A DNA stretch of 64,000 bases from Halovenus rubra (GTDB taxonomy: Archaea > Halobacteriota > Halobacteria > Halobacteriales > Haloarculaceae), in assembly GCF_026586665.1 (NCBI RefSeq), contig NZ_JAODIY010000016.1, positions 21,112 through 85,111 on the forward strand. The letters are read 5' to 3'. This document shows positions 27,401 through 37,181 of this stretch, piece by piece. A program made the translations under genes and the position numbers. The notes under the pieces are model-generated. The model saw only the letters and a list, made by a program, of their open reading frames with translations, had not been told where the DNA came from and did not search any database. Within the stretch, counting starts at the first letter, position 1; every line of letters begins with the position of its first letter.

Positions 27401-28244
27401 TATCCATTCGGACGCTGTCGCTGGCTTGCTTGACGCCCTCGTCGACGAGTTATCAGAACGCATCGATGCAACCTCCGACCGTCTTGCCGTCGTCAGGTCC
27501 CAAGGAGACGGACTTGGGGATGCGATTGAACAGACTAACGCCGGACAGGAATGGCTCAACGAAGTCGTAGATGTCTGGAATCGACGGCTCCTATCGCTCT
27601 ACCACTACGACGTTCAGCTGGTAGTCGGCGACAGTGAGTTCGAATGGATCGACGAGAAGGCGCAGTCATTGGTCGCGGAGCAGCGTGATACTCTCCATGC
27701 GTTCGATGGGAGCTGGTGGACGACAGATGGGTGGAAAGTCCTGGTTGGGGAGACTGCCACCGACTGTAGCGCCGAACTCCAACGCTCTTGGAACGAGTAC
27801 GTCGATAAGCACGGACTCGCTACATTCGTGGAGCGGCTGGAGGGACATCCGTGGGTTGTTCCTGCAACGGAACTCCCGTCGAGTGTGCATGTCGCCTTCG
27901 AGCGGACCTACATCACGCCGCTTCGTAAGCTTCGAAGCTGGTACGAAACCGTAGACGAGGCAGTCACAGCACTTGACTCAGATGACGAAGATACGCTGGC
28001 CTCGGTGGCAGATAATATCGCTGGTGTGCAACCTCGAACAGACGCTACCGAAGATGACATCGGCGTACTCGAATCTAGACTTGATCGTCTCTCTGCAATC
28101 GTCGACGATCGGACACCCGAAGATGTGGATCAAATCGGGGTTCTCCCGGACGACCGACAGGGAATTGATCAGCGCCTCGAACGTCTCGTTGAGAGCAGAG
28201 AATTGGACGTAGAGCAGGCTGATTCGGGGGTGATCATCCGATGA
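24489..28244 (+). CDS. brxC: BREX P-loop ATPase BrxC/PglY, first copy
   Basis: A 1251-residue AAA+-type protein. I take ATG 24489 as start, since GGAGGTGA sits six bases upstream. A TTG one codon earlier is possible. Walker A is GYYGSGKSHLL (about residues 67-77) and Walker B LVLLLDEVSLFIG (about 277-289). The remainder is long and helical with predicted coiled segments (DGLINLQEANTQLRSALTG). BrxC/PglY is the large ATPase core of BREX and is thought to act with PglX and PglZ on incoming DNA. This copy precedes brxB, and a distinct paralogue follows brxB. The two share the Walker neighbourhood but differ strongly elsewhere. Confidence 0.88.
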   Translation: MVDASWFEDLPDDFEESVRIDRDERDHRKRAMQSYHVTSDSQRFIRDFVDRMLGQADDMRTGSNYWLYGYYGSGKSHLLTVLDGLLDTDWLEGQYNDVWGDLTQVTEDSSVDQLRDNWRNIHDEYYVIPVSINLLKYQGQKQRSFSEIVLRHAHQDPDLTGVDDEISNGLSSQLDVAYFEKWFRTTDVWPNRQTRAQEVLETVTAESDGYDWDSESLWKDIQSYNALADVVLPKLFEEVNETRDGYTDLRPSDIDPEEVVTRLNQLREEREEELGTPVKLVLLLDEVSLFIGTDFERLTELQTLAENIDDIGDGDIQLVATAQAKIEDVQPKFAAHGADFSIVKDRFPHRYQLPSKHVGNIAKRRLFEKSDQGEARVREVLEEASVKPTESLVYNEIKQNTKPPLDSIDDEELVEFYPFLPYHAPLFLEILFNLRQEAPDPAKSIFSGTARAILALMHNLLQGWVENGYPDHVVTLVDFYELIKPELEETLEKDVRVIGELPDDDEGEENRSQKGGRSIADEVADGNLKAFDLDVAKAVLLLQHVHDIVPLNEGNIAVSVMSDLNGRSWISTQNRVEESLGRLQKFIRPTEDESGARYRFATQEERLIYDETEANEEDPDWDAILHALDEHLWERIMQDLSLPESVPYSESGDEYPVAYEFSLDGVGFETTREAKGGLEVSTAVQGVHPSYSPDNGDEETLYWEIDTDGLDDLRKHIVEWWALRDAISTHTAPPAVERDLDRRASAVRSKLVSAMQSGSYTVKDRTNIGTLTKAVQTAVDVGYPDDFHPMMLQVTDDRLQELAELSTEDPLPAWAHTIQVPSSDPSASHGKKSIQRNVLSLTGRQLKDKEDGLNMNTVLDGIADEKLFYDEARPALRAIIWGFCREGRLVPVDEDGNTLANEVVLEQNQLSTTRLKLLPREPIGNLLEEGDFKQTTETVADGLINLQEANTQLRSALTGLQEDVQLVADTDIHSDAVAGLLDALVDELSERIDATSDRLAVVRSQGDGLGDAIEQTNAGQEWLNEVVDVWNRRLLSLYHYDVQLVVGDSEFEWIDEKAQSLVAEQRDTLHAFDGSWWTTDGWKVLVGETATDCSAELQRSWNEYVDKHGLATFVERLEGHPWVVPATELPSSVHVAFERTYITPLRKLRSWYETVDEAVTALDSDDEDTLASVADNIAGVQPRTDATEDDIGVLESRLDRLSAIVDDRTPEDVDQIGVLPDDRQGIDQRLERLVESRELDVEQADSGVIIR

Positions 28245-28831
28245 CTGACTCTCCATATCTCGCGTTCAAAAAGAAGCTGTGTACGTTCGCTGATGGACAA
28301 GCTGGAATCCGAAATCCATTCGTGATCGCAGCGGTCGATCCATCAGTCGAACATAGGGTTGCAGACCGACTCAGTGAATGGGCGACGGGCACAGGAGAAC
28401 CCCCAAATGTTGACAAGGAGGTCACGGTCCAACCGATTTGGCTCGACGAACTCCTCCCGGAGACGAAGGTCTACAATCTCTCGGTCGCATTGGGTAGCGA
28501 GACGACTGCTGAGCGTATTGAAGAGACGATGCAAGATCGTTTGGCGGAGGAACTCGTCGAGGAGATGATTACGAACAAGATTGACGACGACGGACTGGAA
28601 ACGCAACAATACGTCGTATTGCTCCTTAACCTAGGGAGTCTCTATCCGTTCACCCGTGCGTCTGAACTCCTTGATGAACTCGACCGTCGCAATGTCAGGT
28701 CCACTATTGGAATTCCGTTCCCCGGCGATGTCGTCGGCGGGAAATTGAGTTTCTTCGGCGGCAACTCACGGCATTACTATCCAGCACATCAAATTGACGG
28801 GCGGATTCTGGAGGTGCATCTTCAACAATGA
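28241..28831 (+). CDS. brxB: BREX protein BrxB (DUF1788-like)
   Basis: A 196-residue protein with the BrxB hallmarks. VVLLLNLGSLYPFTRASELL (about residues 126-145) is followed by a predicted strand with IPFPGDVVGGKLSFFG and a C-terminal YYPAHQIDGRIL. BrxB is a required small component of several BREX types, with unknown activity. It is translationally coupled on both sides: its ATG overlaps the brxC1 stop (ATGA 28241-28244) and its stop overlaps the brxC2 start (28828-28831). It therefore lies between the two ATPases and is presumably made in step with them. Confidence 0.87.
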   Translation: MTDSPYLAFKKKLCTFADGQAGIRNPFVIAAVDPSVEHRVADRLSEWATGTGEPPNVDKEVTVQPIWLDELLPETKVYNLSVALGSETTAERIEETMQDRLAEELVEEMITNKIDDDGLETQQYVVLLLNLGSLYPFTRASELLDELDRRNVRSTIGIPFPGDVVGGKLSFFGGNSRHYYPAHQIDGRILEVHLQQ

Positions 28832-31800
28832 GTATCAAAGAGCTATTTCGTAGCGATCCAACACGGCAACTCGAAGAAGTCCAGAAAATCAATGCACGAG
28901 AGCAAGCTGAGACTGATGTCGCAGAGTTCCATGAGACTGAAAGTGCAAAGCGTGTGCTCACAGAACTTGGAGAGGTCATTCAAACCCATCCCGGAGAAGC
29001 AGCACGCTTTCTCTATCTCCATGCGACCTTCGGATCGGGGAAAACCCACCTATTGAAACTCATCGGACTCGTCGCAGACAGTGAATCAGAATTCGCATAT
29101 CTGGGTGATGAACTCGCTCAGCAGTGGCCCGGATTCGACAACCTCGCTCGCTCGATCGACGACTCACACGTTGATCGACTCAAGCCAGTTTTCCTGAATC
29201 TCCTTGATCGGGACGCCTCGAAAGAACCGCCGCTCCCATTCCTCATCTTTGAGGCGATCGGTCGTGAACTCGGCTATCCGACAGACCCGAATTGGTTGCT
29301 CGAGTGGGTCTGGACCGTCGATATGGAATACGACGGTGTCTGGGAGGCACTTCAAACCGAGGAGTATAACATACGGGGCGACAAGATGTCGTTCGAAGAA
29401 GTTCTCGAGGATCGAGGAGGACTACAAAAGTGGCTCAAAGGTGTTCTTCCAGGACTCAGCGAGACAAGCGGAACGCCACTCGCTACCGCTGCTGGGGTCA
29501 GTGACTCTATCAAAAATGCGAAATCGGAGGTGGATCGCGAATCTTTCGATCCGAAGGAATTGGTCGACCGGGTCAACACGGTTACTGAAGCATTGAACGA
29601 AGACGGCCCACACACGGAACTCCTCCTGGGTCTCGACGAGGTGGCTCTATTCGTCGGTGACAGTCGCCATCGCTACCGCGAGTTCGAGGAGACGATGGAA
29701 GCGCTTCAACACGGTCCCAACCCCGTCGTCGTCACGACCGGCCAATATTCGCTGCCAGCAACACGAGAGAGCCTCATCGGTGAGCCGTCGGACGATCACT
29801 GGTCACACCAGCAGATCCCACTCGAAGGCGCAGACACAGAGATCATTGTCCGGAAACGGTGGTTGCAGAAGGACAGTTCGGGCAGTGATCGGGTATCATC
29901 ACTCGTTTCATCGATGCCCGATCTGTCGCTGGAAACGTATTCGCCAGTCGGCAGCGCTGATCCGAATCCGGTTGAGTCGTATCCCTTCCGCGAGTACGAT
30001 CTCACTTTGCTCCGAAAGGTGATGCAGGAGTTGATCACTCAGGGGAGAGAGACGAATCGAGACTACATCCAGGGACGAGCGCTGCTCGTGTTGGTTCGGT
30101 CGCTGTTCACGAAGTTCGATTGGGCAACAGCCGAGGAGGGTGCTCTCGTCACGTGGGACGAACTGTTCGACCTCCTTGTCGAGGAGACGACGTATGTCCC
30201 GCTGTGGGTGCAGGAGATGCTGGACAATACGTTGATCCCGACATTTGACGGCGATGAGAATGCCTGGGAGGTCCGCGTATCGAAAGCTCTGTACCTCCTC
30301 AACCAGACCCCAGCTGTTCCAGCAACACCGGAGAACCTGGGTCGGCTGATGTTCGACGACGTCGATTCCTCTGTCGATGAAAGCGTCGAAGAGACCGAGT
30401 CCGCGTTGAACACGCTCGTCGATAAGCGAAAGGTGCTCACGGAAACGAACGACAAAGGTGACGAAGTATACACGCTTGTCTCGGAAGAACAAGAAAGTAT
30501 TCTCAGCCGAGCCCAGACCAAAGCCGAACAGATTTCACCTCATCAGCTGTCCGCGTGGTTAGAGACACGACTCAGAGAGAACGACGGCTTCTTCCGGAGC
30601 GATACCAGTCTTCACGAGGAGGATGTCGGTGACGAACGGCTCGTCCCGCTCCGGTACGAGTACTCTATTCTCGACCCAGTCGGTCGGGCTCCAACGACGG
30701 AATTCGATGCCGTGCGTATCCGGGTGCTGGCAGACGATCCGGAGACGGTTACTGATCAAGTCGACACGTGGAAGGACGTAAACGACGGCAGAGCTGGTGG
30801 AGAACACATACTCATCGCAATCGAAGTGCCCGAAACAACGCTCGACAGGATTCGGAACGTCCTCGGTATGGAGAAAGTCCTCGGCGATGAAACGGAGACA
30901 CATGAGGAACTCGAACGAGAACATCGAACCGACAAACGTCAGCTAGAGTCTTCAGTGACTGATCTCCTTGAGAATGCATCAGTCCACACAGTTCACGAGT
31001 ATCATGGTGAGCGTCCGAGTGCCCTCGAAGAAGTCGTTGAAGACCAAGTTCAGTCCGTGTTTGGGTCGACTCGGAAGGTCCTGTCCCGCCCACTCGTGGA
31101 GGTCGACGATGCGAAGGAATTAGCGAAGTTCTTCAGAGGGAGCGGTGATTGGCCGCTGGCCGATAGCGATGAAGTCATGTTGGGCGTAGATACCTCGAAT
31201 CGGGCAATCGGTACCAGTGGCTGGTGTCGGGAGTTCATCGACGAATACGAACAACAGAGTGCAGTTGACGTCGAAACCTTGCTCCAGCAAACCCGCACTG
31301 CAAACGGTGACTATCGAGGGACGCCCCAGGAGTCAATCGCAGCATTGCTCATCACACTCGCAACGTCCAACGAGAAGGTTGCTCTCAAACAAGACACCGA
31401 CTACGTGACCGACCCAGCAGCGATCGGACGCCAGGTGCGTACGAAGGGCGGTCTCACCTCGTTGCAGGTGCGGTTCGGCGTCGATACGATCAATCCCAAG
31501 GAAATCCGCAGGGTCGTGTCGACCATCCTCGGTCACAACCCGGAAGGCGACGACCCGGACGCATGGGTCAACGAACTCGCTACCTGGGTCGACGAAAACA
31601 GCGTCCTTGTCAAACGAACGTTTAAGCGCGTCTCTCGCGAGTTCGATGTGTCCCTGGATGCACTCGAAAGCGCATTGTCGCCAGCGTACAGTGGTGGCGA
31701 GATTACCACTTCGGACCTCGTTGAGGATGGCGTCAAATCGGATGCTGAGACGTTCGCTGACGCTTGTGAACTCTTCGCCGCAGAGGATGGAGAGAAAACG

Positions 31801-32643
31801 CTCTGGGAGCAGTTCACCGAGACCCTCGAATTGCTCGAGGAGTGGTATCCCAGTGCGACGATCACGGACCGGATGCAGACAACTGCTGAGAGTGGATCTG
31901 TTCCGACGAAGTCGACTATTACTTCACGCCTTGCGGATGCAACTGGCTACCGGGTTGACGAACTTTCCGAGCAGTACCGTCGAGTAACTGGAAAAAACAC
32001 CGACACCACAGATCCAGATAAAATCTGTTCAGAGCTGACTGACTGGCTCCGTGAGAATAAGTCGGAAGTCAAGACTCTCCTCGCAGATGGCACAGCAACG
32101 TTTGACGGTGTCTCATTCGATGACTTACGGTCGGTATTCGAGGTCGCTTGGAGCAACGATAAGATCACGGAAGAGGAGCTGGTTAGCTCGTCTACGTGCC
32201 AGCAGGCCGAGGACTACGAAACGGTTCGTGACCTTCTCGATGGTGATCCGAGCCCGTGGTCAGATCTACAGGCTGCTCACGATGATCTCCAAGCAAACTA
32301 CTCGGAGTCTCCAACGACGGAGTCGGTCGCAACAGTGCTGGATTCATTGCGACCGCCATCGCTTCAGCGAGTTCAGCAGCTCATCGAGGAAGCGAGGGAT
32401 CCGCGAACGGGCGGTGGTGCTTGGGCGGAACTTCAGCGCGTTGCCGAAGAGCTTCGGCAGGAGCTTCCGAACGCTTCTGTCACTGACGATGTGACGGGAT
32501 TAGTCGACGAAAATGACCGCCCGACAGAGGAGCGCGCGACAGAACTCCTTGGCGAAGCGGAAGAATTGTTGGCGCGTATCCGGGAAGTTAGGGATGCATT
32601 AGACGATGTTGACGATGGAAGTATCATATTGATCGAGAAGTAA
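28828..32643 (+). CDS. brxC: BREX P-loop ATPase BrxC/PglY, second copy
   Basis: A 1271-residue ATPase that starts like canonical BrxC (MSIKELFRSDPTRQLEEVQK). Walker A is ATFGSGKTHLL (about residues 65-75) and Walker B LLLGLDEVALFVG (about 261-273). The C-terminal third consists of repeated helical units ending in a Glu-rich coiled region (RATELLGEAEELLARIREVR). Having two BrxC/PglY genes around brxB is the feature I recall as defining the archaeal type 5 BREX. The proteins may form a hetero-oligomer. Its end is followed by a 318-base gap with its own promoter for pglX. Confidence 0.88.
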   Translation: MSIKELFRSDPTRQLEEVQKINAREQAETDVAEFHETESAKRVLTELGEVIQTHPGEAARFLYLHATFGSGKTHLLKLIGLVADSESEFAYLGDELAQQWPGFDNLARSIDDSHVDRLKPVFLNLLDRDASKEPPLPFLIFEAIGRELGYPTDPNWLLEWVWTVDMEYDGVWEALQTEEYNIRGDKMSFEEVLEDRGGLQKWLKGVLPGLSETSGTPLATAAGVSDSIKNAKSEVDRESFDPKELVDRVNTVTEALNEDGPHTELLLGLDEVALFVGDSRHRYREFEETMEALQHGPNPVVVTTGQYSLPATRESLIGEPSDDHWSHQQIPLEGADTEIIVRKRWLQKDSSGSDRVSSLVSSMPDLSLETYSPVGSADPNPVESYPFREYDLTLLRKVMQELITQGRETNRDYIQGRALLVLVRSLFTKFDWATAEEGALVTWDELFDLLVEETTYVPLWVQEMLDNTLIPTFDGDENAWEVRVSKALYLLNQTPAVPATPENLGRLMFDDVDSSVDESVEETESALNTLVDKRKVLTETNDKGDEVYTLVSEEQESILSRAQTKAEQISPHQLSAWLETRLRENDGFFRSDTSLHEEDVGDERLVPLRYEYSILDPVGRAPTTEFDAVRIRVLADDPETVTDQVDTWKDVNDGRAGGEHILIAIEVPETTLDRIRNVLGMEKVLGDETETHEELEREHRTDKRQLESSVTDLLENASVHTVHEYHGERPSALEEVVEDQVQSVFGSTRKVLSRPLVEVDDAKELAKFFRGSGDWPLADSDEVMLGVDTSNRAIGTSGWCREFIDEYEQQSAVDVETLLQQTRTANGDYRGTPQESIAALLITLATSNEKVALKQDTDYVTDPAAIGRQVRTKGGLTSLQVRFGVDTINPKEIRRVVSTILGHNPEGDDPDAWVNELATWVDENSVLVKRTFKRVSREFDVSLDALESALSPAYSGGEITTSDLVEDGVKSDAETFADACELFAAEDGEKTLWEQFTETLELLEEWYPSATITDRMQTTAESGSVPTKSTITSRLADATGYRVDELSEQYRRVTGKNTDTTDPDKICSELTDWLRENKSEVKTLLADGTATFDGVSFDDLRSVFEVAWSNDKITEEELVSSSTCQQAEDYETVRDLLDGDPSPWSDLQAAHDDLQANYSESPTTESVATVLDSLRPPSLQRVQQLIEEARDPRTGGGAWAELQRVAEELRQELPNASVTDDVTGLVDENDRPTEERATELLGEAEELLARIREVRDALDDVDDGSIILIEK

Positions 32644-32695
32644 TCAGCAGATGACTACGCGGAGCATAATATTGGGTCGTAAGAATATTTAGGAG

Positions 32696-32827
32696 TTAGC
32701 TTACGACCAATCGTATTTTTGTCAGTAATTCGCCATCCTCATCGTTGAAAATTCTCAGGTGATAATCACCTGGGGAAGCAAGAGCACCGTCTTCAGTTTC
32801 ATAATAAGGGGATGATTGCGTCGAGCC
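32696..32827 (-). pseudogene. C-terminal gene fragment inside the BREX locus
   Basis: The minus strand reads KLLSTGSTQSSPYYETEDG, then ALASPGDYHLRIFNDEDGE and LLTKIRLVVS up to TAA 32698-32696, preceded in frame by a stop. It resembles the last beta-strands of a secreted or beta-sandwich protein. It has no start and only about 43 codons, so it is a relic. Together with the non-coding remainder it fills the 32,644-32,961 gap between brxC2 and pglX. Confidence 0.35.
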
Positions 32828-32912
32828 CGTAGACAGTAACTTTCAGGATGAGTCCCAAGAACGAAATCCAAGCTGGGTTCTTGGATATGTGATTGCATCT
32901 GATAATTAGCAA

Positions 32913-32920
32913 TTTATAAG
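32913..32920 (+). promoter_or_regulatory. TATA box upstream of pglX
   Basis: TTTATAAG lies about 45 bases before the pglX ATG (32962), predicting a leader of about 20 bases. It would let pglX, pglZ and brxHII be expressed apart from the brxA-brxC2 operon, a common need when a methylase must precede or balance a restricting activity. Confidence 0.4.
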
Positions 32921-32961
32921 AGGCTACTGTCAGTCGTTGTTGGCATACTGGTTTACGCTCC

Positions 32962-35900
32962 ATGGAAGACGATTCACTCTCTCAACAGAAGGCGCAATTG
33001 GATAAGGCTGAACGTGAACATCTCGAAGACGTCGTAGAAAACCTTCGTGAACGAGTCGAGGACAATGTTCGATTCCAACTCAAACAGAAGGGGCTCGATG
33101 ACGAGCCGGAAGATACGGAGGAGGTCGACGAGGAGCTTCAGCAACTCGTCGAAGCGATCGAACTCGAGGGCGTCGACGGTCACACGTGGGATGAGGCGTT
33201 CGAAAAATACGTCACGGGAGTCGGCTACACTATTGTCAACCGACTCACTGCGCTGCGCTGTATGGAGGTCCGTGACTTCGTCGATAGGGAGGTAACAAGA
33301 TTCAAAGAGAATGGCCTGACTCCAGCAGCAGAGCCACTTACCGATGGCACAGAGGACTTTCTGCTGGAGGACGAAGCGATTCTGGAAGCGTACCATCGCG
33401 CGTGTGACACCCTCGCCGAAGAGATCGAGATTCTTTTCGATCGCTCATCTGCCTACAGCCTCATCGACCCCGACGACGACACCTTCGAAGAACTCTGTGG
33501 GATGCTCGACGAGATTCCCGATGACGTCTGGCGTGCCGACGATGTGCTTGGCTGGATCTACGAGTACTACAACCGCCCAGTAGTCGAGGCGCTTGACGCC
33601 AAGAACACTCTCGAGCCCGAGGACGTTGGCCCTGCGAACCAGTTCTACACTCCCCACTGGGTCGTTCGGATGCTCGCGGACAACTCACTCGGGAAACTTT
33701 ACCTCGAAGCCACAGGCCGGGAGGACACTATCCCCGAGCCCGAGGCACTCTCTCCTGAGGAGCGGAAGAACCGCCTTGCAACCCCAGAAGACGCACCAAG
33801 CGTTCCCGAACTCTGTACTTACCTCATCCCGGACGAGGAACCGGGCGATGCCCCGGAGTTTGACCACCCACGGGAACTTCGTGTCATCGACCCGGCCTGT
33901 GGGAGTGGACACTTCCTACTGTATGCCTTCGACATTCTGGAGCGTATCTGGTGGGCAGAGACTGATCTCGACCGCGAAGAGATTCCCGCGCAGGTGCTGG
34001 AACACAACCTCTACGGTGTCGACATCGACCTGCGCTCCTGCCAGCTTTCGGCATTCAATCTGTATCTGAAGGCCCGAACGCGGACGGAGGCGGAAAATGG
34101 TGACTTCGAAATGCCAAACGTCGGAATCGTCTGCGCTGATGCCCGTGTTGCCGAGGTTGAGGAGGCCACCGATGTGCTCGACGAGATTACCGGCGAGGGC
34201 AGCGACCTCCGTGAAGCACTGGACGATGTCATCGAGACGTTCCAGCACACCGAAGCGCTCGGAAGTTTGTTGGATGTGAGTGGAACATTGGAGGAAGCGT
34301 TCGACTCCAGCAAGAATCAAGCGGAACTCAGCGATTACAACGGGGGTGCTCACCAGTCGCTGAATTCGTTCCTAAAGACTCTCCGTCGAGCCGTCGAAGA
34401 TCGGACAAGTGATTCCTTCGGCGAGCAGAATCTCAGAAGCTTCCTGAATCTGCTGGTGGTGCTGACGCAGGATTATGATGTTTCTCTGATGAATCCTCCT
34501 TATGGGGCAAGTGGACGTATGCCAAAGGAGGTCAGCAAATACGTGAAGGAGCACTACACCTACACGCCCGAATATTATGTCAATTTCTTTGAGATATGTA
34601 ATAATCTCTCCAAAGAATTTGGCCGCATCGGGATGATCGTACAGAGATCATTTATGTATAAAAGCAGCTTCACCGATTTCCGAGAGGATCTGATCGGCGA
34701 AATCGGTGCATTTGACTTTTTAGCTGAATACGGGAACGACGTTCTTGACAAAGCTACCGTTCGAACCGCAGGAACGATCGTTCGGAGCGGAAGCGGAATC
34801 TCTGAAGATGCAGCCGGAGTATTCTATCGTCTTCACGATCTTAATGCCGCCGAGAAAGAGGAAGGTTTCCTACATGCTGCGTTCTTTGATAACCCAACTG
34901 GTGAAGTCAGACGTGAATACCACAGAGAGTTGTCTGAATTTAATTTAATTCCTGAAAGTCCACTCTCCTACTGGGTACCAATAGAGCTACGCCATCTCTA
35001 CACGGCAGAAACCGTATTTGATGCTGAAAACGGTCGGGTAGATCGAAAAAGTGTTGGTAATGTGAAAGTCGGACTACAGACAGGCGACGATCAAAGATTC
35101 ACTCGAAAGTTTTGGGAGATCAAAACTGGATTCTGGGTACCATTTGCAAAAGGTGGAGAAGATGCTTGGATACTCCCCAGCGTTGACCTTGCTCTTGGAT
35201 GGGGTGAGGACGGTGAAGAGATTAAGCGATGGGAAAGTTCGAGGCCACAGAATACTCAGTACTACTTCTCAGAGGCGCTAACATACACATATATGAAATC
35301 GAGTGGGCGGAGATTTGGGTATCTTCATCCCTCGTCTATCTTCGGTCACGCTGGGAACGTGTTCATTCCTCAAAATAGTACTTGGCACGCGCTCGCGTAC
35401 GCTAATAGCCACTTAATGACGTATCTAATGCTCTGCCAGACCCCAGAGCGACACTGGGAAGTCGGGAATGTCTCGAAGGTACCTTGGAATGAACAGCTAG
35501 AGTCGAAAAATGAATTAGAGGCACTCTCTCACGAGGTCGTCGGCCACCTAATCTCTAAACGACAGTATGATTTTACTTCTCCCTACTATTCTGGGCCAAT
35601 TCTCTTGGATATGATTGACACAGGGAGTGTCCATCCAATATACAGTGATCATCCACATAGAGAGATCATGAATATATCGACACTTGATACGCCTACAGAA
35701 AACATCTCAACGGATGAGCCCGTCTCGCGGATCGCTATTGCTGCAAGCAAACACTTAGAGCGAATCGAAGGTGAATTACAGCGTTGCGCGAGAGAAATTG
35801 ATAGATCAGTATTTAATTGTTTTGGTATAACTGATGAAAGTAAAGAAATTATTTTTGACGAAATTACTCTGCGGACGAATGAAACCCCTCGTGTTCAGGA

Positions 35901-37179
35901 AGAGTACGATCCAGAATCTATCACGGAACCCTCTGACGATTTTCCCAATCAAATTAAAGACCTTCTTCTCCACTTCACTATCCGTGCTGTCGACAACGCT
36001 GATGATGGCATCATTCCACTTTCCGATGTCGACGGGAAGAAGGATCTCCTCGCCCACATTGAATCGGAATTCGAACGCATCTGGGGGAAACACGCAACTG
36101 ACCGGCTCGCCGAAGTCGACGAGGTACTGGGGAGTCAGAGCGCGGCTGCGGAGGCGTACCCTAACCTCCGGACGTGGCTTGAACAGGACCTCTTCGACTA
36201 CCACGTTTCGACGTTCGACCGAACGCCGGTTCTCTGGCGGTTCACTACCGAGCGTCTCGTCTCGGACCCCGAAGGCGAAGGGTTCGGTTGTCTGGTCGAC
36301 TACCACCAACTGGACAAGGGGGTCTTTGACCGCCTGCAGAACCGCTATCTCGAGCCACGGAAGAATCTTCTGCGGGAGCGCCGCATCGCCGCAAATCGAC
36401 GCCGGAGTGACGACTCGCTCTCGGCAAGCGAGCAGGCCGAGGCTACCGAAGAGTACTCTCGGTGTGAGAGCGGGATCGAACAAATCGCGGTGTTCGAGGA
36501 TCGACTAGCCGAACTTGTCCAGTCCGATCCCCGACAGTGGTCGACCGAGGAGCGGCAGGCCGCCAAGGCGGCCGCCGACCGCGTCGCCGAGTTCCGCCGT
36601 CGAACAGAAGAACGTCTCGAGATTGTCGACGAACTTGACGCGATGGAGGATGTCGATATGGGTGAACTGTTCACCGGGAACTTCTACGAGAAGGTCGAAA
36701 ACCTACGTAAGGAGTGGATTGACGCATTGGAGGACCTTGAGACGGCGTTTGACGCCTACGCGGCAGATTCAGATCAGCCAGTCGAAGCACATCTGTACGA
36801 CCTGTTCGACTACTATACCGACGACCTCCTCGGGACTCAGCACTTCGCGAGCAACGGCATCCTCTACATGACGTACTACTTCGACGGCTTCGAACAGGCC
36901 GATCAGGCTCGTCTTGACGACGCTGGCATCTCACGGCGACAACGGTTGATCTCGCAGCTTGCGAGTGATCTTTACGAGTATATCGAACTGGGTGAATCCA
37001 TATCCGAAGACTGTGCTGAATTTTCGTCAGCGATTCCTTCGGACTGGAGCGACCGCGCACTCTCGGAGATCACGACCGCCGGATACAAACCGAACCACAA
37101 GCATGGTGTCGAGATCAACGTCACTCCGCTCGCAGAGGCCGAAATCGTTCCAGAGTCTGTGGAGGATGACGTCCTGTAA
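32962..37179 (+). CDS. pglX: BREX adenine-specific DNA methyltransferase PglX
   Basis: A 1405-residue N6-adenine methyltransferase. The SAM-binding motif I is VIDPACGSGHFLLYAFDIL (about residues 308-326), followed by NLYGVDIDLRSCQLSAFNLY. The catalytic motif IV is MNPPYGASG (about 509-517), the NPPY type of gamma/beta N6-A methylases. Target recognition and long helical segments follow (RTEERLEIVDELDAMEDVDM). In BREX, PglX marks host DNA at a non-palindromic site so that it is not excluded. It is somewhat longer than the usual ~1200 residues. Two bases separate it from pglZ. Confidence 0.93.
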   Translation: MEDDSLSQQKAQLDKAEREHLEDVVENLRERVEDNVRFQLKQKGLDDEPEDTEEVDEELQQLVEAIELEGVDGHTWDEAFEKYVTGVGYTIVNRLTALRCMEVRDFVDREVTRFKENGLTPAAEPLTDGTEDFLLEDEAILEAYHRACDTLAEEIEILFDRSSAYSLIDPDDDTFEELCGMLDEIPDDVWRADDVLGWIYEYYNRPVVEALDAKNTLEPEDVGPANQFYTPHWVVRMLADNSLGKLYLEATGREDTIPEPEALSPEERKNRLATPEDAPSVPELCTYLIPDEEPGDAPEFDHPRELRVIDPACGSGHFLLYAFDILERIWWAETDLDREEIPAQVLEHNLYGVDIDLRSCQLSAFNLYLKARTRTEAENGDFEMPNVGIVCADARVAEVEEATDVLDEITGEGSDLREALDDVIETFQHTEALGSLLDVSGTLEEAFDSSKNQAELSDYNGGAHQSLNSFLKTLRRAVEDRTSDSFGEQNLRSFLNLLVVLTQDYDVSLMNPPYGASGRMPKEVSKYVKEHYTYTPEYYVNFFEICNNLSKEFGRIGMIVQRSFMYKSSFTDFREDLIGEIGAFDFLAEYGNDVLDKATVRTAGTIVRSGSGISEDAAGVFYRLHDLNAAEKEEGFLHAAFFDNPTGEVRREYHRELSEFNLIPESPLSYWVPIELRHLYTAETVFDAENGRVDRKSVGNVKVGLQTGDDQRFTRKFWEIKTGFWVPFAKGGEDAWILPSVDLALGWGEDGEEIKRWESSRPQNTQYYFSEALTYTYMKSSGRRFGYLHPSSIFGHAGNVFIPQNSTWHALAYANSHLMTYLMLCQTPERHWEVGNVSKVPWNEQLESKNELEALSHEVVGHLISKRQYDFTSPYYSGPILLDMIDTGSVHPIYSDHPHREIMNISTLDTPTENISTDEPVSRIAIAASKHLERIEGELQRCAREIDRSVFNCFGITDESKEIIFDEITLRTNETPRVQEEYDPESITEPSDDFPNQIKDLLLHFTIRAVDNADDGIIPLSDVDGKKDLLAHIESEFERIWGKHATDRLAEVDEVLGSQSAAAEAYPNLRTWLEQDLFDYHVSTFDRTPVLWRFTTERLVSDPEGEGFGCLVDYHQLDKGVFDRLQNRYLEPRKNLLRERRIAANRRRSDDSLSASEQAEATEEYSRCESGIEQIAVFEDRLAELVQSDPRQWSTEERQAAKAAADRVAEFRRRTEERLEIVDELDAMEDVDMGELFTGNFYEKVENLRKEWIDALEDLETAFDAYAADSDQPVEAHLYDLFDYYTDDLLGTQHFASNGILYMTYYFDGFEQADQARLDDAGISRRQRLISQLASDLYEYIELGESISEDCAEFSSAIPSDWSDRALSEITTAGYKPNHKHGVEINVTPLAEAEIVPESVEDDVL

Positions 37180-37181
37180 TC

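Noticed and set aside
35806..36483. 225-codon minus-strand ORF inside pglX
   Set aside because: Shadow of pglX, without start context or domain.
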